This document shows positions 1-8,263 of a stretch of 12,432 nucleotides of DNA, piece by piece. The stretch's first letter is position 1. Each line of letters opens with the position of its first letter. Origin of the DNA: Burkholderiaceae bacterium (lineage in GTDB: Bacteria > Pseudomonadota > Gammaproteobacteria > Burkholderiales > Burkholderiaceae_C). The position numbers and the translations under genes are program-made. The notes beneath the pieces are model-generated. The model did no database searches, was not told where the DNA came from, and saw only the letters and a list, made by a program, of their open reading frames with translations. The DNA is taken from positions 1-12,432 of the forward strand of contig JALQVQ010000005.1 of assembly GCA_023260315.1 (NCBI GenBank), given 5' to 3'.

Positions 1-267
1 GCCCCCGAGCAGAAGCGCCGTCTGAGCCTTTGGTTTGAGGGCGATCTGTTGGCACGTTTTGAAGGCGACGAGATGCCAACCGAGGCAAAGTTTGTCGACT
101 CGATTGCCAAGCCCCTTGATGTGAGCGAACCCGTCAAGCTACAGGCCACGGCTGAAGAGTTGGAGGCTTTCAAGGCCAAAACGCCGGTGGCCACAGTGCC
201 GCCGTCCGCGCCGGCTGTCGCTGCACCCAAGGCCTACCCCCCATTGAATGCTGAGGTAACAAAATGA
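1..267 (+). CDS. bamE: Outer membrane protein assembly factor BamE, C-terminal part (5' end outside window)
   Basis: The frame is open from base 1 and ends in TGA at 265-267, giving 88 visible residues; the true start lies upstream. BamE (SmpA/OmlA family) is a small outer-membrane lipoprotein of the BAM complex that helps insert beta-barrel proteins. What shows it: the visible part begins with a strand-like stretch ([21 protein letters not shown]) typical of the end of the BamE fold in Burkholderiales, where the strand FEGD-x-LARFEGD-x-MP is followed by E-A-x-F-V-x-S. After this core comes a tail of about 45 residues rich in Ala, Pro and Val, probably disordered. The lipobox and N-terminal half cannot be seen. 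Position directly before dapB, with a 4-bp ATGA overlap, fits the usual Burkholderiales order fur/bamE/dapB. A TTG at 49 in the same frame is not the true start, because homology extends upstream of it. Confidence 0.85.
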   Translation, partial: APEQKRRLSLWFEGDLLARFEGDEMPTEAKFVDSIAKPLDVSEPVKLQATAEELEAFKAKTPVATVPPSAPAVAAPKAYPPLNAEVTK

Positions 268-1082
268 GTGAGTCGAAGACAGTGGGTATCGTGATTGCGG
301 GTGCCAGTGGCCGTATGGGCCGGATGTTGATTGAGGCTGTTTTGGCTGACCCCTCGGCGCGCCTCGTGGGTGCGCTGGATGTGGCTGGAAGTCCCGCCCT
401 CGGACAAGACGCGGGCGCTTTTGCCGGCGTTGAAACCGGTGTCTTGATCAGCGATGACATCGCAAACACGCTCGCAGGTGCCGATACGCTAATCGACTTC
501 ACGCGACCTGAAGGCACGTTGGCGCATGTGGCCCACGCCTTGCCGAACGGTGTTGCGATGGTGATTGGTACCACTGGATTTACGGATGCGCAAAAAGCCA
601 CCTTGCAAGTGGCCAGTCAGACCATTCCCATGGTGATGGCGCCCAATATGAGTGTCGGCGTGAATGTCACTTTGAAGCTCCTGGAGATGGCGGCAAAGGC
701 GATGCCGATTGGATACGACATCGAGGTCATCGAGGCCCATCACCGTCACAAGGTTGACGCGCCGTCCGGCACCGCTTTGAAGATGGGTGAGGTGATTGCC
801 GGCGCTTTAGGCCGTGACCTCAAAGATTGCGCTGTCTACGCGCGCGAGGGCGTAACCGGTGAGCGGGATCCATCGAGCATTGGATTTGCAACGATTCGCG
901 GTGGTGACATCGTGGGCGATCACACCGTCTTGTTTGCGGGTACGGGTGAGCGCATTGAGATCACCCACAAGTCATCGAGTCGCGCAACCTATGCCCAAGG
1001 CAGCATGCGCGCCGCCCATTTTTTAAGCGACAAATCAAACGGGCTCTATGACATGTTTGATGTCTTAGGCCTGAACACATAA
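264..1082 (+). CDS. dapB: 4-hydroxy-tetrahydrodipicolinate reductase DapB
   Basis: DapB is the cytoplasmic NAD(P)H-dependent reductase that turns hydroxy-tetrahydrodipicolinate into tetrahydrodipicolinate in the diaminopimelate/lysine pathway, feeding peptidoglycan and protein synthesis. The product is 272 residues, close to the 273 of E. coli. The Rossmann loop GASGRMG lies at residues 13-19. The signature [15 protein letters not shown] covers 157-171, with the catalytic-site His159, His160 and Lys163 at the same numbers as in E. coli. A substrate-side motif [11 protein letters not shown] follows at 212-222. The start ATG at 264 overlaps the bamE stop (ATGA) and has a Shine-Dalgarno-like TGAGGT at 252-257, so translation is probably coupled to bamE. 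leuS begins 18 bp after its TAA. Nothing is missing or unusual in the protein. Confidence 0.97.
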   Translation: MSESKTVGIVIAGASGRMGRMLIEAVLADPSARLVGALDVAGSPALGQDAGAFAGVETGVLISDDIANTLAGADTLIDFTRPEGTLAHVAHALPNGVAMVIGTTGFTDAQKATLQVASQTIPMVMAPNMSVGVNVTLKLLEMAAKAMPIGYDIEVIEAHHRHKVDAPSGTALKMGEVIAGALGRDLKDCAVYAREGVTGERDPSSIGFATIRGGDIVGDHTVLFAGTGERIEITHKSSSRATYAQGSMRAAHFLSDKSNGLYDMFDVLGLNT

Positions 1083-1100
1083 CCCCTCACAAGTCACATC

Positions 1101-3800
1101 ATGCAAGAGAAGTTTGAGCCCCAAGCCATTGAGCAGGCGATCCGCGCCAAGTGGGCTGCAGCCGACGTTTACCGCGTCACCGAGGACAAAGACAAGCCCA
1201 AGTTCTATGCCTGTTCGATGTTGCCTTACCCCAGCGGTAAGCTGCACATGGGGCATGTTCGCAATTACACGATCAACGACATGCTCGCACGCCACCTTCG
1301 GATGAAAGGCTACAACGTCTTGATGCCGATGGGATGGGATGCGTTTGGTTTGCCGGCAGAAAACGCCGCACTCAAAAATCGTGTGCCCCCTGCACAGTGG
1401 ACATACGACAACATCGCTTACATGAAAAAGCAGATGATGGCCATGGGCTTGGCGATTGACTGGTCGCGCGAGGTTGCCACGTGTGATCCTGCGTACTACA
1501 AGTGGAACCAATGGCTCTTCTTGAAGATGCTCGAAAAGGGCATTGCTTATCGCAAGACACAGGTGGTCAACTGGGATCCGGTTGATCAAACCGTATTGGC
1601 CAACGAGCAGGTGATTGACGGTAAGGGCTGGCGCACCGGTGCGACGGTCGAGCGCCGTGAAATTCCTGGCTACTACCTGGCCATCACGGACTATGCCCCC
1701 GAGCTGTTAACGCATGTCAAAGACGGCCTGTCCGGATGGCCTGAGCGGGTCCGCTTGATGCAAGAGAATTGGATTGGCAAGAGTGAGGGTGTGCGGTTTG
1801 CTTTCACTCATACCATTGCCGATGCAGATGGCAATCTGATCGATGACGGTCGGATGTACGTCTTCACCACGAGACCGGACACCATCATGGGCGTGACGTT
1901 CTGTGCGGTAGCGCCTGAGCACCCACTGGCGGCCCGGGCGGCACAAGACAATCCCGAGTTACAGGCGTTTATCGCGACGTGTCAGCAGGGCGGTACAACG
2001 GAGGCCGAACTGGCCTTGAAAGAAAAAGTGGGCATGCCCACCGGCTTGTCTGTGACGCACCCCCTGACCGGCGAGTCGGTCGCGGTTTGGGTGGGCAACT
2101 ATGTTTTGATGAGCTACGGCGACGGGGCTGTGATGGGCGTCCCTGCGCACGATGAGCGCGACTTCGCGTTTGCAAAAAAATATGCATTGAACATCAAGCC
2201 GGTCGTGCACGTCGCCGGCAAGGGCGATTACGACACGTCGGCTTGGCAAGAGTGGTACGCGGAGAAAGGCAGCGGTATCGCTGTTAACTCTGGCAAATAC
2301 GATGGAATGGTCTTCAGCGATTGTGTCGATGCCGTTGCGGCAGACCTCAAGGCCAAGCACCTCGGCGAGAAGAAGACAACGTGGCGCCTGCGTGATTGGG
2401 GTATCAGTCGCCAACGCTATTGGGGGACACCCATCCCGATCATTCATTGTGATGACTGCGGGGCGGTTCCGGTACCCGAAAAAGACTTGCCCGTGGTGTT
2501 GCCGCCCGACCTTGTGCCCGATGGCAGCGGTAACCCACTCAACAAGTCCGCACAGTTTTTGAATGTCGGATGCCCGAAATGTGGCAAGCCCGCCAAGCGT
2601 GAGACCGACACCATGGACACATTCGTGGACTCGTCTTGGTACTTCATGCGCTATTGCGATCCGAAAAAAGCCGACGGCATGGTTGGTGCGGGTGCGGCTT
2701 ACTGGATGAACGCCACAGACGTACCCGGCAAGCCCAACAGCCAAGGCATGGATCAGTACATTGGTGGCATTGAGCACGCGATTCTGCACCTGCTTTATGC
2801 ACGCTTCTGGACCAAGGTGATGCGGGATCTGGGGTTGGTCAACGTGGATGAGCCGTTTGCCAAATTGCTGACGCAGGGCATGGTCTTGAATCACATTTAT
2901 TCACGCCGCACGCCACAAGGCGGCAAAGAGTATTTTTGGCCTCACGATGTCGAGAACGTTGCAGATGCAAGCGGTAAGGTTGTTGGCGCGAAGTTGAAGA
3001 ACGCGGTCGGCGATCTGCCTGTCGGCACGCCGATTGACTACGAGGGCGTGGGCACCATGTCCAAGTCCAAAAACAACGGTGTTGATCCCCAGTCGCTGAT
3101 CGATACGTTTGGCGCCGATACCGCGCGTCTTTACACCATGTTCACGGCACCGCCTGAAGCAACGCTGGAGTGGAATGATTCCGCCGTTGAAGGCAGCTTC
3201 CGCTTCTTGCGGCGTGTTTGGAACTTCGCCGTCAAAAACGAGGCGGTGTTACGCGCCGGGGTGTGTGTGGCTCATGACGGTGCGTACAGCGCTGCCGCAA
3301 AGGCTTTGCGCTTCGACATCCACACCGTTCTGCGCCAGGCCAATTTTGATTACGAGCGCATGCAGTACAACACCGTTGTGTCGGCTGTCATGAAGATGCT
3401 GAACACACTTGAGTCGGCGCAGTTGAGCGAAACCGCCGCCGATCAAGCCGCATTGGCATCCTGCTTCTCTGTGATGTTGCGCGTGCTGTACCCCGCTTGC
3501 CCGCACATCACCTGCGAATTGTGGGACGCGTTGGGTTACGCTGGTGGCGCGACCGGTACCGGTCTGCTCGATACAGACTGGCCCGAGGTCGACGAGTCAG
3601 CCCTCGTTCAGGATGAGATTGAGTTAATGGTGCAAGTCAATGGCAAGTTGCGAGGCGCGGTTCGCGTGTCAGCGCAGGCCAGCAAAGCAGATATCGAAGC
3701 GGCGGCGCTGGCCAGTGAGGCCTTTGTGCGTCAAGCCAATGGTGCGGCGCCGAAGAAGGTGGTGGTGGTCCCGGGCCGTTTGGTCAACATCGTGGTGTAA
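1101..3800 (+). CDS. leuS: Leucyl-tRNA synthetase
   Basis: LeuRS, a class Ia aminoacyl-tRNA synthetase, charges tRNA-Leu in the cytoplasm and edits mischarged tRNA. The product is 899 residues against 860 in E. coli. Order of parts: Rossmann catalytic core with the HIGH-type motif HMGH at 49-52; CP1 editing domain with TTRPDT at 256-261 and GVPAHDERD at 346-354, whose HD Asp (about 351) matches the conserved editing-site aspartate; a four-cysteine zinc-type module with C450, C453, C491 and C494; the second catalytic half with MSKSKNNG at 653-660; anticodon-binding and C-terminal tRNA-contact domains from about 690 on. The residue before MSKS is Thr (GTMSKS) where the general consensus is Lys (KMSKS). 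The start ATG matches the family start ([12 protein letters not shown]), but no clear Shine-Dalgarno is seen. lptE starts 4 bp after the stop. Confidence 0.98.
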   Translation: MQEKFEPQAIEQAIRAKWAAADVYRVTEDKDKPKFYACSMLPYPSGKLHMGHVRNYTINDMLARHLRMKGYNVLMPMGWDAFGLPAENAALKNRVPPAQWTYDNIAYMKKQMMAMGLAIDWSREVATCDPAYYKWNQWLFLKMLEKGIAYRKTQVVNWDPVDQTVLANEQVIDGKGWRTGATVERREIPGYYLAITDYAPELLTHVKDGLSGWPERVRLMQENWIGKSEGVRFAFTHTIADADGNLIDDGRMYVFTTRPDTIMGVTFCAVAPEHPLAARAAQDNPELQAFIATCQQGGTTEAELALKEKVGMPTGLSVTHPLTGESVAVWVGNYVLMSYGDGAVMGVPAHDERDFAFAKKYALNIKPVVHVAGKGDYDTSAWQEWYAEKGSGIAVNSGKYDGMVFSDCVDAVAADLKAKHLGEKKTTWRLRDWGISRQRYWGTPIPIIHCDDCGAVPVPEKDLPVVLPPDLVPDGSGNPLNKSAQFLNVGCPKCGKPAKRETDTMDTFVDSSWYFMRYCDPKKADGMVGAGAAYWMNATDVPGKPNSQGMDQYIGGIEHAILHLLYARFWTKVMRDLGLVNVDEPFAKLLTQGMVLNHIYSRRTPQGGKEYFWPHDVENVADASGKVVGAKLKNAVGDLPVGTPIDYEGVGTMSKSKNNGVDPQSLIDTFGADTARLYTMFTAPPEATLEWNDSAVEGSFRFLRRVWNFAVKNEAVLRAGVCVAHDGAYSAAAKALRFDIHTVLRQANFDYERMQYNTVVSAVMKMLNTLESAQLSETAADQAALASCFSVMLRVLYPACPHITCELWDALGYAGGATGTGLLDTDWPEVDESALVQDEIELMVQVNGKLRGAVRVSAQASKADIEAAALASEAFVRQANGAAPKKVVVVPGRLVNIVV

Positions 3801-3804
3801 AGCT

Positions 3805-4380
3805 ATGAAATTTTCTTTTTCCTCGAATCGCACCCGTCGGGCCTGTTTGTCGTGCGGTCTCGTTGTTTTGGCTTTGACGCTTGCCGGATGTGGCTTTCAG
3901 CTACGTGGCGCGGCACCTCAATTGGCCTTCAAACAAGTGGCATGGCGTGGGGTGACCGGTCCGGTCTCTAACGCGGTCTCAGAGGCGTTGCGCAGTCAAG
4001 GTGCCGACACCACCCGCAGCGCGATTGCCCTCAATGCTTCGGGCACCAACGCCGAGGGCGATGCGCCGTCGGACATTGATCTTGTCATTGAGGTGAGCGT
4101 TGACCAACGGGAGCGACAGGTGGTTGCGTCGACCATTGCCGGACAGGTTCGTGAACTTGATTTACGGGTGCGTTTTAATTGGCAAGCCTTCAACCGTACC
4201 GGCCAGCCGATCACGCCGACGATTGAGATGGTGTTGTCACAGGATTTGAGTTACCAAGAGTCTGCGGTGCTCTCGAAGTCGCTTGAGCAGGATGCGATTT
4301 ACGACAACCTCCAAGCGCGTATGGTGGCTCAGGTCATGCGTCGTTTGTCCGCCTTACAGCCCGGTGCGCCAGCCCAGTAA
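3805..4380 (+). CDS. lptE: LPS-assembly lipoprotein LptE
   Basis: LptE is an outer-membrane lipoprotein that plugs the LptD barrel and helps place lipopolysaccharide in the outer leaflet. The product is 191 residues. It has a signal peptide with basic n-region (R9, R11, R12), a hydrophobic stretch at about 18-26 and a lipobox L26-A-G-C29; the acylated Cys29 is followed by GFQLRG, a hallmark of LptE N-termini. The rest fits the family's alpha/beta fold, with VIEVSVDQRERQV and a C-terminal helix ending in AQVMRRLSAL. I chose the ATG at 3805, 4 bp after the leuS stop, because the same frame upstream is only an overlap of leuS and would bury the signal peptide. The order leuS-lptE-holA is widespread in proteobacteria and supports the call. 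Translation is probably coupled to leuS. Confidence 0.95.
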   Translation: MKFSFSSNRTRRACLSCGLVVLALTLAGCGFQLRGAAPQLAFKQVAWRGVTGPVSNAVSEALRSQGADTTRSAIALNASGTNAEGDAPSDIDLVIEVSVDQRERQVVASTIAGQVRELDLRVRFNWQAFNRTGQPITPTIEMVLSQDLSYQESAVLSKSLEQDAIYDNLQARMVAQVMRRLSALQPGAPAQ

Positions 4381-4383
4381 GGC

Positions 4384-5439
4384 ATGCAAATCAGCCACGC
4401 CCAATTAACGGCTCACCTGGCCAAGGGCTTGCGAGGGCTCTACTCGGTTGTTGGCGACGAAGCCCTCTTGGTGCAAGAGGCGACGGATGCCATTCGAGCG
4501 GCCGCACGTGGCGCTGGCTTCACCGAGCGTGTGGTGCACACGGCCGCTGGTGCCCACTTTGATTGGCGTGGTGTGGTTGCCAGCGCCTCCGAGATGAGTT
4601 TGTTTGCCGACAAGCAGATCATCGATATCCGGGTACCGACGGGCAAACCCGGCAAAGAGGGCTCGACCGCCTTGCAAGCCATCGCAGAAGCTGCGCAGGA
4701 CAGCGACGACACCCTCACCCTGATCACGCTGCCGCGTTTGGATGGCGCCACGGGTAAAAGCGCTTGGGTCGGGGCACTTGAGCAGTGCGGTGTATTTATA
4801 AAAATCGACCCTGTTGAGCGGGCAGCCCTGCCCCATTGGATTGCCCAGCGACTGGCGCAGCAAAACCAACGGGTGCAGGCGGGCGAGGCCGGGCAACAGA
4901 GCCTGTCGTTTTTTGCTGATCGTGTCGAGGGCAACTTGCTGGCGGCACACCAAGAGATTCAAAAGCTTGGGCTGCTCTATCCCCCGGGTGAGCTCAGCTT
5001 TGAGCAAGTCGAGCAAGCGGTTGTGAATGTGGCGCGCTATGACCCATTCAAGTTGACCGAGTCCGTGCTGGGCGGTCAGTTACAACGCGTTCAGCGCATG
5101 TTGGATGGTCTGAAGGCGGAGGGTGTCTCGCCGGTGGTGGTTCATTGGGCGCTGGCTGAAGAGGTTCGCGCCCTCTACCGGGTCAAGCAGAGCACCGATG
5201 CGGGCAAGCCCTTGCCAGTCGCGCTGCGTGAGAACCGCATTTGGGGCCCACGCGAGCGCTTGATTGAGCGCGTGATTGGGTCGCTGCAGGGCAAACAGCT
5301 TGCCCAATGGGTGCAGTTGGCTCATGCGGTTGACGGGGTGGTGAAAGGCTTGCGGGCACCCGATTTACCGCAAGAGCCATGGGGTGCGCTACATGTCCTA
5401 GCCAGCACGGTCTGCCGGGCCTGTATGAAGACCCCTTGA
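4384..5439 (+). CDS. holA: DNA polymerase III delta subunit
   Basis: HolA (delta) is the wrench of the clamp-loader complex; it opens the beta sliding clamp so it can be placed on primed DNA at the replication fork. The product is 351 residues (E. coli 343). The N-terminal region reads [22 protein letters not shown] at about 17-38, the usual opening of the delta fold, and no functional Walker A loop is present, as is normal for delta. Later family features are the small helical domain around [22 protein letters not shown] (about 174-196) and the collar-domain region including [13 protein letters not shown] and [13 protein letters not shown]. The ATG lies 3 bp after the lptE stop; an AAGG overlaps the lptE stop, closer to the ATG than an ideal ribosome site, so coupling is likely. 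Identity rests on overall pattern plus the leuS-lptE-holA order. Confidence 0.95.
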   Translation: MQISHAQLTAHLAKGLRGLYSVVGDEALLVQEATDAIRAAARGAGFTERVVHTAAGAHFDWRGVVASASEMSLFADKQIIDIRVPTGKPGKEGSTALQAIAEAAQDSDDTLTLITLPRLDGATGKSAWVGALEQCGVFIKIDPVERAALPHWIAQRLAQQNQRVQAGEAGQQSLSFFADRVEGNLLAAHQEIQKLGLLYPPGELSFEQVEQAVVNVARYDPFKLTESVLGGQLQRVQRMLDGLKAEGVSPVVVHWALAEEVRALYRVKQSTDAGKPLPVALRENRIWGPRERLIERVIGSLQGKQLAQWVQLAHAVDGVVKGLRAPDLPQEPWGALHVLASTVCRACMKTP

Positions 5440-5477
5440 GTTTCTTAAAAGCGACGCGTGATGCGACAATTGACACC

Positions 5478-6770
5478 ATGAACACTGCAAATCAACGCCC
5501 TGATGTGGCTGCCCTGATGGCGAAAATGGGCGCCCAAGCCCGTGCAGCCAGCGCCGCCATGGCGAAGGCGTCTGCAGCGAAGAAGAACAGGGCGCTGACC
5601 GTCTTGGCACAGTTGCTGCGCTCTGAGACCGAAGCGCTGCAGCCCGAGAATGCGCGCGACCTCGAGCGCGCGGTTGCTGCTGGCTTGGCCACGCCGATGG
5701 TTGACCGACTTCGCCTGGATGCCAAAACCCTTGAGACCTGTGCCCAGGGTTGTGAACAGCTCGCGGCCATGCCCGATGTGATTGGCGAGATCTCAGGCTT
5801 GACGCAACGCCCAAGTGGTATTCGTGTCGGACAAATGCGTGTGCCATTGGGTGTTTTTGGCATGATTTACGAAAGCCGACCGAATGTCACGATCGAGGCG
5901 GCCTCGCTCGCGATCAAAAGCGGTAACGCATGCATTCTGCGCGGCGGCTCAGAGGCGATTGACAGCAACCAGGCGTTGGCCGCATTGGTGCAAAAAGCCC
6001 TCGTTGCCGCTGACCTACCCGCCCATGCCGTCCAATTGGTGCCGGTTACCGATCGCGCCGCTGTTGGGGAATTGATCGCCATGCCGGCTTTCGTTGATGT
6101 GATTATTCCGCGCGGCGGTAAAGGCCTGATCGAGCGGATCAGCGCGTCGGCCAAAGTGCCTGTCATCAAACATTTGGACGGCAATTGCCACACCTTTGTG
6201 GATGACAGCGCTGATCTCGCGATGGCCGTGCGTTTGGCTGACAACGCCAAGACGCAGAAATACAGCCCCTGCAATGCCACCGAGAGCCTGTTGGTGACGG
6301 CCGCAATGGCGCCTCGGTTCCTGCCTGAGATCGCGGCCGTTTACGCAGCCAAAGGCGTTGAGATGCGTGGCTGCGATAAAACACAAACCATCTTGGCCCA
6401 AACCCCGGCGGTTCAGGTGGTTCCTGCCACTGAGGCGGATTGGGCTGCAGAGTATCTCGCGCCCATCATCAGCATCAAGGTGGTCGCTGATATTGATGAG
6501 GCCATCGCCCATATCAACACCTACTCCAGTCACCACACCGATGCCATCGTCACCGACAACCACAGCCATGCCCAGCGATTTCTCCGTGAGGTGGACTCGG
6601 CCAGCGTCATGGTGAACGCCAGCACCCGTTTTGCCGATGGCTTCGAGTACGGCTTGGGGGCCGAGATTGGCATCTCCACGGATAAGTTTCACGCCCGAGG
6701 GCCGGTTGGCGTCCTGGGCCTCACATCGCTGAAGTACGTTGTTTTGGGACAGGGCGAGGTGCGAACCTAG
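5478..6770 (+). CDS. proA: Gamma-glutamyl phosphate reductase (glutamate-5-semialdehyde dehydrogenase)
   Basis: ProA is the NADPH-dependent cytoplasmic enzyme that reduces gamma-glutamyl phosphate to glutamate semialdehyde, step two of proline synthesis. The product is 430 residues (E. coli 417). Visible family motifs: [14 protein letters not shown] at 125-138, [16 protein letters not shown] at 146-161, PRGGKGLI at 211-218, the catalytic-cysteine segment [13 protein letters not shown] at 261-273 with Cys265, [12 protein letters not shown] at 350-361, and the C-terminal [24 protein letters not shown] signature near 388-411. I start it at ATG 5478, since the frame upstream runs back into holA and the N-terminus from here has normal length. 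No good Shine-Dalgarno precedes this ATG. It sits 38 bp after holA, a common arrangement in Burkholderiales; proB is not in the window. Confidence 0.97.
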   Translation: MNTANQRPDVAALMAKMGAQARAASAAMAKASAAKKNRALTVLAQLLRSETEALQPENARDLERAVAAGLATPMVDRLRLDAKTLETCAQGCEQLAAMPDVIGEISGLTQRPSGIRVGQMRVPLGVFGMIYESRPNVTIEAASLAIKSGNACILRGGSEAIDSNQALAALVQKALVAADLPAHAVQLVPVTDRAAVGELIAMPAFVDVIIPRGGKGLIERISASAKVPVIKHLDGNCHTFVDDSADLAMAVRLADNAKTQKYSPCNATESLLVTAAMAPRFLPEIAAVYAAKGVEMRGCDKTQTILAQTPAVQVVPATEADWAAEYLAPIISIKVVADIDEAIAHINTYSSHHTDAIVTDNHSHAQRFLREVDSASVMVNASTRFADGFEYGLGAEIGISTDKFHARGPVGVLGLTSLKYVVLGQGEVRT

Positions 6771-6825
6771 CCCTTGTTTTGCAGCCAATCAACGCCATCT
6801 AGACAGTCGTTCATTCACATAACCC

Positions 6826-6831
6826 AAAGGA
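6826..6831 (+). promoter_or_regulatory. Ribosome binding site of gshA
   Basis: AAAGGA stands 5 bases before the ATG at 6837. It is one of the few clear Shine-Dalgarno sequences in the window and decides the gshA start over the in-frame TTG at 6774, which would add 21 non-family residues. The rest of the 66-bp gap between proA and gshA holds no convincing promoter or terminator. Confidence 0.7.
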
Positions 6832-6836
6832 CAGCA

Positions 6837-8132
6837 ATGGTCCCCCATCTGGTCACCGCCTTAACCGGCCCCATCAACGAGTTGGAGCAGCGTATTCTGG
6901 AGTCGATGCCTGCCATCGAGCGATGGTTTCGCCTCGAGTGGATGGAGCACACCCCGCCCATTTACAGCTCGGTCGACTTGCGCAACGCCGGCTTCAAGCT
7001 GGCGCCGGTCGATACCAACCTGTATCCCGGGGGCTGGAACAACCTCACCACCGAAATGCTGCCATTGGCTGTGCAGGCGGCCATGGCTGCCATTGAAAAG
7101 ATCTGCCCAGAAGCCAAAAACCTGCTGTTGATCCCCGAAAACCACACGCGCAACACGTTCTATCTCAGTAACGTGGTGCAGTTACAGCGTATTTTTGGGC
7201 AGGCGGGTCTGAATGTGCGCTTGGGCACCTTGAACCCCGAGATCACCGAGCCAACAGAGGTTCAGTTACCGAATGGCGAGTCGGTTTTATTGGAGCCCTT
7301 GATTCGCACCAAGCATCGGTTGGGTCTCAAAAACTTTGACCCCTGCACGATCTTGGTCAATAACGATCTGAGCGCTGGTACACCGGACGTTTTGAGAAAT
7401 TTGCACGAACAATTCTTGCTGCCACCCCTGCACGCAGGGTGGTCAATTCGTCGCAAGTCCACGCATTTTGAGGCCTATGAAGAGGTGGCAAAGCGCTTCG
7501 CGAAGATGCTGGGCATGGACCATTGGTTAATCAACCCCATGTTTGAGCGTTGTGGTGAGGTCAACTTTGCTGACGGTACCGGCATGGATTGTCTGCGCAC
7601 CCATACCGAATCGTTACTGAATCGCATCAAGCGCAAGTACAAAGATTACGGTATCAACGAAAAGCCATTTGTGGTGGTCAAAGCCGACAACGGAACGTAC
7701 GGCATGGGCATCATGACGGTGCGTGACGTGTCTGATCTGGATGCGTTGAACCGCAAGTCCCGCAACAAAATGAATGTCATCAAAGACGGTCAAACCGTCA
7801 GCGATGTGATCATCCAAGAGGGTGTTTTGACCCATGAACGCATCAATGAAACCGTTGCAGAGCCGGTGGTCTACATGTTAGATCGTTACGTTGTGGGTGG
7901 TTTTTACCGCGTCCATGCGGAGCGCGGCGTTGATGAAAACCTGAATGCGCCAGGCGCCAGTTTTGTGCCGCTCGCGTTTGAGCAGTCCGCGACCTTGCCA
8001 GAGCCCGGGGCGAAGCCGGGGGTCAGTGCACCGAACCGCTTTTACATGTACGGCGTCGTGGCGCGTTTGGCGATGCTGGCCGCCAGCTATGAGCTTGAGG
8101 CCACGGATCCAAACGCCGAGCAATACGACTGA
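6837..8132 (+). CDS. gshA: Glutamate-cysteine ligase, PF08886/TIGR02049 (Acidithiobacillus-type) family
   Basis: This enzyme joins glutamate and cysteine to gamma-glutamylcysteine using ATP, the first and usually limiting step of glutathione synthesis in the cytoplasm. The 431-residue product does not resemble E. coli GshA; it reads as the separate proteobacterial family named after the T. ferrooxidans enzyme (TIGR02049). Characteristic segments are SSVDLRNAGFKLAPVDTNLYPGGWNNL at 44-70 (given here only as a landmark: SVDLRN, PVDTN, PGGWNNL), IPENHTRN at 99-106, GWSIRRKSTHFEAYEEVA at 201-218, and a glycine-rich KADNGTYGMGIMTV at 282-295 that looks like an ATP-grasp-style nucleotide loop (my inference). 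The C-terminus has GGFYRVH at 354-360. It follows proA by 66 bp and leads the gshA-kup-gshB block, which supports the pathway assignment. Function is well supported by family; substrate-binding residues cannot be assigned by eye. Confidence 0.94.
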   Translation: MVPHLVTALTGPINELEQRILESMPAIERWFRLEWMEHTPPIYSSVDLRNAGFKLAPVDTNLYPGGWNNLTTEMLPLAVQAAMAAIEKICPEAKNLLLIPENHTRNTFYLSNVVQLQRIFGQAGLNVRLGTLNPEITEPTEVQLPNGESVLLEPLIRTKHRLGLKNFDPCTILVNNDLSAGTPDVLRNLHEQFLLPPLHAGWSIRRKSTHFEAYEEVAKRFAKMLGMDHWLINPMFERCGEVNFADGTGMDCLRTHTESLLNRIKRKYKDYGINEKPFVVVKADNGTYGMGIMTVRDVSDLDALNRKSRNKMNVIKDGQTVSDVIIQEGVLTHERINETVAEPVVYMLDRYVVGGFYRVHAERGVDENLNAPGASFVPLAFEQSATLPEPGAKPGVSAPNRFYMYGVVARLAMLAASYELEATDPNAEQYD

Positions 8133-8263
8133 GGGACCTCGATCCCCCTTCAAGTTGCTGCGGTGCAACAAAATGATGATTTGCTCAAATTGAGCCTTGG
8201 CAAGCGGCACGAAGGGGCGCAAAATTTGCATCCCTTATCCAACAGCAGGTGGCCAGCCGTTCG
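8133..8263 (+). promoter_or_regulatory. gshA-kup intergenic region with three palindromes and a weak candidate promoter
   Basis: This 131-bp gap holds perfect odd palindromes GCTCAAATTGAGC (8183-8195) and CTTGGCAAG (8196-8204), and a 25-bp imperfect inverted repeat at 8212-8236 whose 12-base arms match at 10 of 12 places around a central A at 8224; its core is GCAAAATTTGC. A candidate promoter overlaps them: TTGGCA at 8198-8203 (5 of 6 to the -35 consensus) and, 17 bp on, AAAATT at 8221-8226 (3 of 6 to -10). A small stem GTTGC/GCAAC lies at 8154-8169. There is no U-tract terminator. A regulator site for kup is a reasonable guess, but no known operator is recognised. Confidence 0.4.

Noticed and set aside
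1959..2894. Minus-strand ORF of 311 residues inside leuS
   Set aside because: It is antisense to the best-conserved part of leuS, has no recognisable domain, and arises from codon bias in the GC-rich gene.
4791..4806. AT-rich patch in holA with TATAAA (4797-4802), a possible internal promoter for proA
   Set aside because: The only -35-like element (TTGAGC, 4778-4783) is 13 bp away, too close, and the patch encodes normal HolA residues.
4405..5016. Minus-strand ORFs of 203 and 164 residues inside holA
   Set aside because: Both are antisense to holA and have no motif or ribosome site.
5442..5470. TTCTTA and GACAAT in the holA-proA gap as a promoter for proA
   Set aside because: Spacing is 17 bp, but the -35 matches only 3 of 6 and the -10 only 4 of 6; read-through from holA explains proA expression.
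6015..6788. Minus-strand ORF of 257 residues inside proA
   Set aside because: It is antisense to conserved ProA motifs including the catalytic Cys region and shows no family features.
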